DNA of 64,000 nt. Source: Panaeolus papilionaceus (taxonomy: Eukaryota > Basidiomycota > Agaricomycetes > Agaricales). Below the pieces are notes generated by a model, which made no database searches, had not been told where the DNA came from, and worked only from the letters and a program-made list of their open reading frames with translations. Shown one piece after another: positions 33,947-44,793 of the stretch (position 1 is the first letter of the stretch; each line of letters opens with the position of its first letter). The stretch is from assembly GCA_015501605.1 (NCBI GenBank), contig JADNRZ010000023.1, positions 434,001-498,000 on the forward strand, given 5' to 3'. A program made the translations under genes and the position numbers.

Positions 33947-34975
33947 TTACCAGGTAACCTTGCCGCCATCAACGTTCACAAACTCGCCGCCATGAACCTT
34001 CCTGCTCGAGCTCTCAATAATGCCAACAAGTGATGCGGCAGCAACTTCCGGTTTGACAGCCATTGCGTCTTGGATAGTTGCCACTGTCCCTGTCTTGTCT
34101 AGAGTGCGGGTCAAAGTAGCTATCAAGCAATCGGTGAGTTTGTATCAATAACCTTCGCGAACGTAGAAAGTTACCCATATCAGTATCCACAACTCCTGGC
34201 GCAAGTGGGAAGCAGGCTACAGATGCTTGAGTACGTGGTCGAGATATCTGTGAATTCAATAAACAACGTACTGAGCCATTCGTTTTCGAAATGAATCTTC
34301 CTCGACAAATAGTTCAAGGCGACTTTGGAAGCGCCATACACGGTGTATCCAGCAGACATGTCAATATAAGCTGTTAAGCTACCGGCTCCAGAGCTGAAAG
34401 GAATAAACTTGGGGGAGTTGCTCTTCCTGAGTAAGGGAGCGAATGCCTGGAACAGGACGAGTGTTCCAGTCACATTGACCTGTAATAGCCTCGTATCAGG
34501 GATTATTCCGTTTGTGTATTCGCCAAAAGTCAAACCTTGAAATGCTCTTCAAGCTCGGCGGCAGGGGTCTCTTCAGCGGATCCAAGGTAGTTGGCGATAC
34601 CTACATAGACCGTCATATATTTGAAGAAAGATCAAGCACCGGAGGTGCTTACCTGCAACGTGAAGTACGACGTCGATGCGTCCAAACTTGTCGCTTATAA
34701 CCTTAGCAGCTGCTTTATTCGATGCCTCGTCAGCAGCAACAAAGGAAACGAAAGAAGCTTTGTTCGGGTTGTTAGAAATGGCCTCTTCGAGGCTGGGCGA
34801 GAGCTTCCTGGCTGCCGCATAGACATATACGTCTGGTTTCTTTACGAGGGCCTGAACGATAGCCAAACCTATAATGGGAGGACAACCATCAACGGGAGAC
34901 GTTGGATAACGTTTCGAGGAGCCTACCGATGCCTCGATTAGCGCCAGTGACGAGGTAGACGATGGGAGAAGACAT
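33947..34975 (-). CDS. Short-chain dehydrogenase/reductase (SDR)
   Basis: Model: complement(join(33947..34119,34175..34225,34272..34479,34536..34600,34653..34868,34927..34975)), 253 aa. A classical NAD(P)-dependent oxidoreductase. The cofactor loop is VTGANRGIG at residues 9-17, the acidic AADEAS follows strand 3, the catalytic Ser is in FIPFSSGAGS, and the active-site YxxxK is YGASK. It then has FPLAPGVVDTDMG, typical of the C(atypical)-type fungal SDRs related to the norsolorinic-acid ketoreductase family, and ends VNVDGGKVTW. Five introns of 46-58 nt all keep phase. The substrate cannot be read from sequence. It stands alone and is flanked by a direct repeat 1,800 bp apart. Confidence 0.9.
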
Positions 34976-36274
34976 TGTTTGTGAATAGTGGTTCGAATGA
35001 GTTGTGTCAGTGATTCTGCTTTGGAGGTTGAATTAACGAAACATGTCGTCCTCCTTATATGCTAGCGAACCTTGGTCGGGTAGGGTAGTTTGTAAGACAA
35101 ACCCCAAAACCACTTCGCTTACTTTTGGCTGACTATTCCAATTCGCCGCCTCAATAGCTCTTTGATTTCCAATGGAATGACTGTCTTGAATGTTGCTTCT
35201 GAGGCTCGCGTCATAACTTGCAACGCATTGCACAATTATTCTTATGACCAATTAACTATAATTGCGCTGGTCGCTCACTAAGCTATGTTCCTGAAACTAA
35301 ATTTACCACAATCTTACTCATTTTGGGCACAACAGTTATTGCCGGTTTGGGCGCCCAAATGAGTTTGGTTTTGCTTGCGACCACCTTCCCCTAAAGCCCT
35401 AGCCAAGCAAGCACAACACATGATAGGGGCTTTCCCTCGTCGCCTCACCCTCAACACCAACATTCAGCCCTTCATTTAAGCAACATCACGCCTGGGTTTT
35501 ACAGAAAATAATATTTCTGAATACGACACAGATATTTCTTTCTATCTACAATGTGAGGATGGTAGGAAATAACTAACGAGGGAGGGGGAGTAGTGTACGA
35601 CGAGAAGTAAGTATCACAGTGGGGGTTATATGGAACAGCCAAAAACGGGATTTTTTAAACTGAGCGAGGGAGAGAAGGGGAGGGAGCGACAAAAACCAGT
35701 AAAAATGAAGTATCTTCCATTGAAAAGAAAAGAAAAAAGAAAATGCGTGTAATATCCAGGTAGTAATGATATGATGACATGAAAGTGTGAATGAAAATGT
35801 GAATGAAAATGCGGAAGAGGTGACTCGTAGGATGAAAATATGCAACACAATCGGGCGTAAAATAAATAATACAAAAGAATATGCATAAAAGTAAGTCAAA
35901 TAATAAAGTAAGAGTGGTGTGGTGTAGAACAGAAAGTACTGGTCGTCATAAAAATCGGAATGGTGATGAAAAGAAAAGGGAAATGAATGAGAAGTCAACG
36001 ACAGAATCGGGTGGGTACAATTGAATCATAAAGAATCAAGTCAAGGTCAAGTCAACGATCGTGGGGTGGTCATAACATCATCAATGCAGGGGAAAGGGGA
36101 AAATCAGGAGCGGGGAAGGGGGATGGCACCAGGCCGGGAGGAAACGAAACAAGACGAAACGAAGTATCAAAAGTCCACGAGCCTACATGAAAGGAGAAAG
36201 GGAAGTCCAAACCAATCTCAAACCGTCCAACAGTCCAGTCCAAGAAAAGCACCTGACCACTCCTATTCCTTCAC
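34976..36274. other. Intergenic region with purine-rich plus strand and repeat copy B
   Basis: About 1.3 kb. It holds copy B of the direct repeat (35441-35552). From about 35560 to 36270 the plus strand is rich in GA and AAAG runs; this is probably the 3' untranslated part of the minus-strand membrane-protein gene. Open frames on the minus strand here are pyrimidine-biased and unconvincing. Confidence 0.4.
35441..35552. repeat. Imperfect direct repeat, copy B (upstream of the SDR gene)
   Basis: Partner of 33641-33752. The shared blocks sit at exactly the same spacing: TTCAGCCCTTCATT at 35464, TATTTCTGAAT at 35512, ATTTCTTTCTATCTACAA at 35534. Because copy A follows the SDR stop and copy B lies 465 bp before its start, the repeat brackets the gene. 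Confidence 0.7.
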
Positions 36275-39200
36275 CTAATAATACTCCGCCTGCCCACTCA
36301 CCAGCACCGCAAACCACCCAAACATGCTCATCAAAAACCTCACCATCCATGCCGGATCAGCACCGACACCCAGTCCAGGCCTCAATTGCATCGCCAGCGC
36401 GATCTCAATGGGAGACCTTACGATGGCGCGCACCGAGGGTCCGATGCGGGGTTTCACGACAGCAGCGGTAGCGGTGGGTTTAACTTCCTCGGAAGTTGAA
36501 GGTAACAATGAGACAGAGTCAGATGCAGTGAGAGTCGTTTCACTCGACGTTGAGCTGGCGAGGGTCGTAGATGAACTTGAAGCCTCGGGGAATGTTCCAG
36601 GGAGGGACGAGGTGCGCTCCATCGCAACAGCGACGGCGACAGGTTCCTCGACCTTCCTCTCCTCCTCCTTCACAGCCTCAACTACAACCTCCTTCCTCAC
36701 CACCACTTCACCCTGCTCACTTCCCAGACCCAAAGCGGGGGCATCCGCCGCGCGGATCGACCACAACGGCTTATTTGCAACAGGCGTATTCTGTCCATCA
36801 TCCATCTCATCCGTCGCCTCCCCAGCCCAAAGCGCGCTAGCTTCTTCCTTCTTCGCACCCAAATTATTCGCACCCTCCGAACGAGCACGAGAAATCGCCA
36901 TAGGAGCAACCACCCGCTGCACCTGAACAGCACTGCTGGTGCTGATAGGGCTAAGCGACTTGCTAGCTCCCATCCTGGGCGACGGAGGCAACGACCTCCC
37001 TGCCTTTCCTTTATTGCCGCGCGCAATGGGGGCAATCGAAGGCGGGGCGAGGAGCGATTCTCTCACCAACGCAGTATCGAGGGTGAGAGCGAACGCCTTG
37101 GATGAGGGTGGAGGGGAGGCAGGCGGGGTGGGAGTCTGAATATGCGGGATCGAGCCGATGCTGGGGCTAGAAGCCTCGTCCGAGGGTTTGACGAGCGCGT
37201 ATTGCGCTCCCTCTTCCTCCTCAGTCAAAGTTTCAACTTCAGAGGCAAACGACGAAGACTGTGCGAACGTAGGCACGCCAAACTGCGCAGACGGCGGCGG
37301 ACTCGGCATCGACACCTCAAACCTCTTAACCTTCGTCGGACTCGGCAGGGGCAAAAAGTCCGGATCAGGGAAATACGAATCCAGACTAAGACTCTCGATG
37401 GCGTCGTCGTCGTACAAAATCACAGGCGACGGGGGGTCAGCGAAGTTATACTGGTACTGGTGGGAGAGCTCAAGCTCCATCAGGCCAGCAACGTGGCTAA
37501 ACGAGGTGACGGTGGGCGAAATGAGAGGCGCAGCTGGGAGTTCGACGACCTGCTGCGCTGGTGTCGCACGAGGCGTTCGGTCTTCCTCTACTTCGTCGAC
37601 AACCTCCTTCTCCTCGGTTTCCTGCGACGGTAGAAGGACAACCTGGTCCTCTTGATTTTGATTCTCCTTTTCCGCATCCAGTGCGATGTTAACAATACTC
37701 GACCCAGCAACCTGACTGGGCTCGATCTCCATACTCGATATGATATCCGAAACTGTCGAATCTTCCTTCTCAGAAGAAAGTGTAGGGGGTGCATAGTCGT
37801 TAAATGTCGTAATGTTCGTAACGTTCATAAGTGGTTGGTTTTGAGGGGTGGTAGTCGCAAGGACATCCTCGACGACAACCAAGGGGGCGCTTTCCTCACG
37901 TCCAAAGCTAAAGCCCATCTCAAGCTCCATCTCCCTCTCCGCATCCTCCTGCTCCAAATCAATCAAGCTATCATGCTCCTCCTCCCTCTCCACATCCACC
38001 AAGGCATCAGATTCATCAGGAATCTCAATATGATCCGCCCACGGATCATGGTTCACCTCATCCATACCCCACGTCCAATTATCCTCGACGACATCAGGGA
38101 TGAGCGGCTCGATAGGAGTATCGATGATCTCGCGCATGACGGGGTCGGGTGTGGGGATAGCGATGGAGACTTTTGATGGTTCAGGGATAGGTATAGATGT
38201 AGAGGCGGGTTGAGTAGAGGCGAATTCCAAAGGCAAGCTAAGACCACGCGCAATCGACATCGGAGCGGGCACTTGCTGAGCAGGGAAGGCGAATGATGGA
38301 GATGGGGTGTTAGGCACCGACAACGAAGTATTGGCGAAAGTCGTCGACGTCGCAGAAGGGCTCAACAAAGGCTTGGACGCGACCATGGGGACTGCTAACA
38401 CATCGACGAGTTCTTCGAGCGGGTGATGGAAGACATCCGAAACGTTTTTGACATGCCTCGATGAGGATGGCACTCTGGGGGTGCCAGCGGTGACCTGATC
38501 GAGGGGCAGTTCGACGTCGACTAAACGATCGGATGACGTGGGTTTCGGGGGAGGTGATGGAAGCTTGAATGGAACAGGCTGGGGCATGACGGACGCCTTA
38601 GGGGTGTCGATAACGTCGACGTCAACATCAACCAAACGGGTGGCAGGACCGGATCCTGGCTCCTTCTCGGAACCAACGCTAAACGTCTGAAGGGGGAGAG
38701 GCTTGTATGCCATCTCATTATCGTACGAGGTTGGTTGAGAGATGTCGGCCAAGCTAGACGTAGACCTGGACGCCCACGCATGAACACCAATCGCACTAGC
38801 GGTAGTGCTGGCAAGCGCGGCGACCTTCTGCGTAGTATGCTGTCCAAACGAAGCTAAGGCTGGTGATTTAAACCACCTCCATCCGTCCATATCGTCCATG
38901 GCAGGCTGTCTTCCGCGCATTCCAGTTCCAATATCCGATTGAGGGAAATCCAGAAGCGGCACCGGGCTCGGGCGTGGCTTCATGAAAACATGGCTCGGCA
39001 GAACCCCTATATCAGACGCAGCAGGCGAAACACGAGCCTCCACATCCACATCGTCCTCCTCGGAGCTCCCAGACGAAGAAAAGTCTATAAGGATCTGATC
39101 CCTAACCCGACTATTTGAACTCGAAGCGATTTCGCGCATCTCATGGTCAAAGTGAGGAGGTGGGGTGGACGGTGTCGGGAATGCATTTCTAAGTGCTGAA

Positions 39201-39802
39201 TTCGTACCGGGAGAGAGACGACGTACTGGGACACCGCCTAGGCTTTTACTTCGCTTGTGGACCTTGGGTGGCGATGTTGTTGCTAAGAAAGCATGAGGCG
39301 ACGCGGGCCGTGAGTAGAGCTGGTGGGCAACGTGTTTGTGGTGTTGGGTTGGGGAAGGAGTGCGAGTTGATGATGATGTTTGGGCTGCTCCTGACGCGGT
39401 TAGAGTTGCCAGATCAACAAGAGGTGGTGGTGTTGGGGGTGGTGGCAGCCCAGTGGTTGGTAAAAGCTCTACACTGTTGTCCCGCGACGAGTCAAGAATA
39501 GCCGCTGGTTTGGGTTTGGGTTTAGACCATGACCTTAACCAGGGAAGAGTCCATTTGTTCCAGCTCCATGACGTGGATTTAGCCAACGAGAAAGATTCCT
39601 TCGCTGAAGAAACAGGTTGGGGTAATGAGACTTTTGCCGATAACCTAGCACGAGAGTATCTCCAGACTCTCAAGAAGATATACGACACGCAAAGGGCCGT
39701 GATGGCATACCCAGCTACGGGTAGCGCTGCAAAGGCGGAACTACGGAGAAATTAGGATAACGCGTAAAAGATATAAAATATTGGGACTTACGGGGAAGAC
39801 AT
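36275..39802 (-). CDS. Large low-complexity membrane protein with clathrin-box-like and DPW motifs
   Basis: Model: complement(join(36275..39740,39792..39802)), 1158 aa. I do not recognise the family. The 11-nt first exon splices to give MSSPSAFAALPVAGYAITAL, a hydrophobic segment (about residues 5-28) that anchors the N-terminus. The middle is Ser/Pro/Glu-rich and probably disordered. A second hydrophobic segment, FLMSMFGWFAVLVSG, lies at the very C-terminus after an alpha-helical IEIALAMQLRPGLG. In the disordered part there are repeated LVDVE, LVDVD and LIDLE motifs, an NHDPWADH segment and several acidic clusters. The composition creates long but false antisense frames. Orientation and function are unknown. 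Confidence 0.7.
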
Positions 39803-41051
39803 TTGAAGGAAAGGAAAAGGAAGGGAGGAGTAATGGAGAATAAAAGAAACCCAACACGCTGCAACCAGCTGGCATGCGATTTACACGAGGTGTATTAAAA
39901 GTGCTATATCACGTGTATTCCTCCATTAAGACTAACCGCTAATCAGACCATTCGAAACAAACGATGATTTGCGAAACAAGGGTCATGAAATAAAAAGATG
40001 AAGATTAAACAATGGCGCGTGTTTCGACGAGCGATAGAGGGAAGTGGTAGCAGAGGAGAGCGTCGAGCGAGTGGCAGGCAAGGCACGTGTCAATGTCACC
40101 AGACATTCACACCGATCCTCGACTCATGTCAGAGTTCAATGAGCACTTTCTTCTTGCGTTTCACATACACCTGTAATAATTCCAAGGCATATTTGTTGGC
40201 GCTTCCCGGACTATTTTCGATCTGTTAGAGAACTTGTAGCTCCACGCCGGTTGAGCTACGTAGAATGTAGTTGACTACGACTATCGAAGCCACACTCCTT
40301 CCTTGGGCGAAATGATTCCGATCCTAGTGACCCAGCCAAATATTATTGATTCAAACAGCAGAGATGAAAGCCTAAAAGCATTCTACAAGTCCGCTCCTCC
40401 CAAGCGGTTCTTATATCCCTAACGGATAGCGCACTTCTTCAATTCACGAGGCTATGTCGCTAGTGGCAACCGACTATATTAGCGCTACCGCGAAAATGCA
40501 GAAGCGTTCTGGTCCCTAACTCCATTGTGCTCAGAAGCACTTGTTGAGCTGTGTGCGGTTATTATATTCACTGTCAGGGACGCCTCCACCTGTCAAAAAG
40601 TCATCGCCACCTCCGACATCTTCGAGCAGCGAGGCTACCAAATATATCCATCCCCCACCCTCACCCTTCGAATTATTCTTGGCTTTGATGCCCAGCCGTC
40701 GCTTTCGACATCAAGATGGGCTCTCCTTCTTCTCGACAATATAAAGACGCTACTGAGCGTCTATTGAAAGAGGAAGCAAACACAGCCATGTTCAGCCTTT
40801 TCTACGATGTCAACCCAAAACACCCCGTAACCATCAGGGTCGCCCAGTCATGGCGATCGGAACTGACCAGGTTGGCTGTGCCACCATTCATTCCACTCAC
40901 CGCAAGCCATCGTCTGAAGTTATATAACAGCACAACCGCACATGCGGTTTCCTACACCACACCAATCCACCTTTCCTTCCTTCCTCCCCCGACCACACCC
41001 CTCTTCATCCTCGGTTCCTCGCCCTTTAGCTTGGGCTTGTAGGTTTTCGTC
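39803..41051. other. Divergent intergenic region upstream of the aspartic protease
   Basis: About 1.2 kb between the starts of the low-complexity membrane protein and the protease. A plus-strand ORF at 40716-41042 has no recognised domain, ends just before the protease start, and is likely chance. The last 100 bp are rich in C/T, typical of a fungal leader. Confidence 0.4.
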
Positions 41052-43302
41052 ATGAAGTCAACAATAGCCGTGTCTGCGTTGCTCTCTAGCCTTTTATGTC
41101 TTCCCTCCACTTCTGCGCTAAGAATTCCTTTTGAGAGGAGGGCACCTCGTGGGGCCAGTATGACCAGCCCCAGGTCGGCGTCGAGGTACTCTTTCTCGTA
41201 TTTCGGAGGATCTAACGATAAAGAATCCATTGGCAACGTGAACGACATTCGGGTATGTTTCCCTATCCTTATTTTTATTTATTTAAAAAAAACAAGTACT
41301 GACATCTACCATCATTGCAGTACACGACCAACATCACCATCAATGGACATGGTATGAACAATCAATCGCGCTCTTCACTGGTCACATTACTTACATTTTA
41401 CTCCAGAGGTCACTGTTGCTCTCGACACAGGCAGCACGGATCTATGGTGTGCCTTCATCGATAATGTGTGACTCCGCACGCGACTTAACTTATCTCCAGG
41501 GTCCTCGTGCCAGATATGGGCACATTCAATGATACAGGTATCCCATTGAGCCTGCTCTACGGAGACGGCTCATACGGCGTCGAAGGCACCATCGGTGTCT
41601 CGCCCTTCGAATTCGGGCCATACACAGTCGAAAAACAAGGTATGTAACACGCATCTATCAATACATCAAACCCCAATCTAAATATATACATACCTCCCCC
41701 CTCACAGCCTTCCTCAGCGCGACAACTTCCACCATCAATGCTCTGCACGAGCACGGAATCAATGGTGTCTTCGGTCTCTCATTCGAAATCGGCGCTGCCT
41801 CGCCCATCAACGACAAGATCAAGTCTCTCTACGGCGACAGCGCAACATGGGGCTCGTCCGTCCTCCAAAACATCTTCGACGCCAACCCTACGCAGCCAAA
41901 CCTCATCTCGCTCCAGCTCGGCCGCACGGGCGATCTCGAAGGCACCGGAGGCGGCGAGTTCCTCATCGGTGAATACAACGCCAATTTCACGGATACGGTT
42001 GGGAATGCGACAAAGTTGGACCGGTACCCGCAGAACAGCAACCGTTGGACGACGCTTGTGGATGGTATTTTTGTCGATGGCCAGGCCCTCGATTTCAAGT
42101 ATGAGAGTGGTGTACCCCTTGGTCCTGGTGTACCCGCCAACGCCACTGTTGCGCTGCTCGATACTGGTGACCCGACTGGTATCTTCCCCACTGTCATCGC
42201 TGATGCGATATTCTCTCGTATCCCTGGCGCTTATCCATACGTCGAGGACGGAAACAAGATGTACATTCTACCTTGTAACACGACTACAAATCTTGAACTT
42301 TCCATTGGGTACGTTCTCCCCTTCTCCTCCCCAACACCCCATCCAAGTATTCAACTAACTCATTTTTTCTCCAGTGGTCACACCTTCCCCGTCCACCCCC
42401 TCGATCTCAGCACCATCTCTAACCCCTTCACCGTCAACGGCCAAGACTACATCGCCTGCGTCTCCTCATTCACCATCGCCGACGGCGCCGGGAAGGACGA
42501 ATTCGACATGATCCTCGGCGACACCTTCCTCCGCAACGTCTACTCCGTCTACGACTTCGGTGACCCGCTCCCCACAGGTGGCCTCGGCACCCCCTACATG
42601 AAGTTGGTGTCGACGCTCGATCCCGCCAAGGCGATACAGCAGGTCGCTACGATCCGTGGTCAAACCCTCGCTTCGATGCCCCCTGAGATGGACACCGCGC
42701 AGCTGATCACCATCCTCACAGGAAACGCGCCCCCACCCGGCACGAACACTGTCCCGCCCCTCCCGCCCAGCTCCACCGATATCACAGGCCCCAGCCCTGT
42801 GTCCTCATCCCCATTCCCCTCACCCACCGACGACCCCAGCAACAACGGAGATGACAACCTCGAGAAAGGCGGCAACAGCCTCCTCAACGACCTCAACTCC
42901 GCGTCTGGCGCAGCCAACATCCTCTCTGAGAACTGGCCTGCTATCAAGAAATGGGGCTACCTCGCCGTCGGCCTGCTCGCTCTGAACGCACTCATCGGCA
43001 TCGTGCTTCTTATCATGGGATGCATGATGTGTATCCGCAAGGGCGGGCGCGCACGTAATGGACCTCCCGCCGTTAGCACAATGGGCGCGGGATACGCACC
43101 TGCGAATTCGAACGCGAATCGAAGGAGCGGCGGCGTTACGGGCGTCGGTGCGGTTCTTGGGCACGCGAGGAATCCGAGCGTGGATACGGTGGTGAATACG
43201 CAGTATACGCCGATTAAGCAGGATGAGGCGTTTGGGAGTGGGTATCCTCAGCATCATCAACAGGCGCTTCCGCAGTATTACCCGACCAACCCGCACACTT
43301 GA
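41052..43302 (+). CDS. Membrane-anchored pepsin-type aspartic protease (A1 family)
   Basis: Model: join(41052..41252,41321..41351,41407..41446,41500..41639,41708..42308,42375..43302), 646 aa. Signal peptide 1-22 (VSALLSSLLCLPSTSA) and a short propeptide precede the two-lobed pepsin fold. Catalytic motifs are VALDTGSTDLW (Asp84) and ALLDTGDPTG (Asp289); the flap tyrosine is in LLYGDGSYG, and the segment DEFDMILGDTFLRNVYSVYD closes the C-lobe. A Pro/Ser/Thr-rich stalk follows, then a single membrane span at about residues 531-557 (YLAVGLLALNALIGIVLLIM) and a cytosolic tail of about 90 residues ending in Gln/His/Pro-rich sequence. The second motif has DTGDPTG where DTGTS/T is usual. Most secreted A1 proteases lack the anchor and tail. 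Confidence 0.92.
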
Positions 43303-44793
43303 GTAGACAACGTGGTGGGATTGAAAAATACCTGATAGTTTTATGGTGATATTTTCTTGTTGGACTCGGTTTGCAATCATAGGTACACCACAGCTTCGTA
43401 TCGTATTCGCATCTTAGTTACAGTTTCTCGCATTGGACAGTATTCCCTCGCATTTTAGGTTGAGTTTTCTTGTAGGATAGTTAGTTCGGACAATGCTCAT
43501 CGTATTTTGGTATCACGTAGTCAATACTATGAATGTGACATTATACACGCTTCAAGGTTGAGGGACAGGTAAATGATTTTCGAGTCGAAGGTAGGAATGC
43601 AACTCTTTACAATACATGTAACACCCACCAAGAAGTGATGACGCGCGAAGGTAAGCGCCGGTGTCCATCATAATCAGAACACCCCCTATGCAATTACCGT
43701 TCAACTTTTTCATGCACATGGCAAACGATTTGCATAGCACGTGAGGTAAGAATGAAACAAAAGCTACCTTTACATGTCTCAGTCTCGGTGTGCCTCGCCT
43801 CTTCCACTGTTTGTCGAGGATCCCTTGCACAACATCAAAAATGTGTAGAACAACGATGGCTTTCTTTCTGGTTTAGACATATCTTGAATCATCAATTATC
43901 AATGCAATCTCCCATCCAAACATCCGAGAACACACAAAGTTAACATTCCGGGGCTCTCATATGTACAGGCGCGTAAATGGAGTCGGTGTTGAGTGGCCGG
44001 CGATCCACATGGACCTCCGTTTGAAAAGCCATCTTCCAGCTTCAGCCACTTAGAGTCTCGAGTCGTGATGGTCCTCCTTTCCCTAACAGAAGTATATATT
44101 TAATGGTAGGCTGGAGAGTTATTGAGAATAAATTTGATTCACGATTGAAGTGTGCTGAGCCCAAGGTGTTGCAATCGGTGGAAGGCGTATCAGGGGAAAT
44201 GCTATGCAATGGTTTAGGACTGAGGGCACAACGAACTATCATGTCGTTCTGGCTTCAAGTCTGCATTCTATCCTTCACGAGCAGAAGTGATGATAAAATG
44301 ATCTGTAGTGTGGAGACTAAAGACTTGATGAGTTCTGGAGGGTGCTGAGTACCCGCATTGCCAAGTTGAAATCCGATATGACGCTCCAAAAGTAGCAGCT
44401 GTTTGTCTTTTTGCTGGAGTGTTCCATGCATAAAGGTGGCGAGATCATAGACCAAAAATCTGAACTACGCTCTCTTATCACAACAATACTGGAGAAAACC
44501 GCCAAAGTAAGCTGTCCATCCCGTGGTATATCACCTTCCATATCGTCCTCGGAAAAAATATCTGAATATCAACAGGTAATCGATCAAAGTAGTCTGTATG
44601 TATTATTTTACAAAAAATGATAGTATACATGCCTCCAAACATGCTATTTTCTTTCTCTTCTCTTCAGTTCTAATTAATCGTCAATCATTCAAATCATCTC
44701 AGTCATCATGGTTCGGTACTCAGTAACATCTGCCGCAGTACAAGTCAGTCATCAATCCCGCATCCAGCTCCGTCAACTCCATCTAGACCCAAA
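43303..44793. other. Intergenic region between convergent genes
   Basis: About 1.5 kb between the convergent stops of the protease and CSE1. Short ORFs (for example 44103-44348 plus) carry no domain. No repeat or RNA gene recognised. Confidence 0.4.

Noticed and set aside
35573..35998. Minus-strand ORF of 141 codons rich in Phe/Ser/His
   Set aside because: Same composition effect in the probable 3' region of the neighbouring gene.
36324..38176. Long plus-strand ORFs
   Set aside because: Antisense shadows of the 1158-aa membrane protein; no domain, biased composition.
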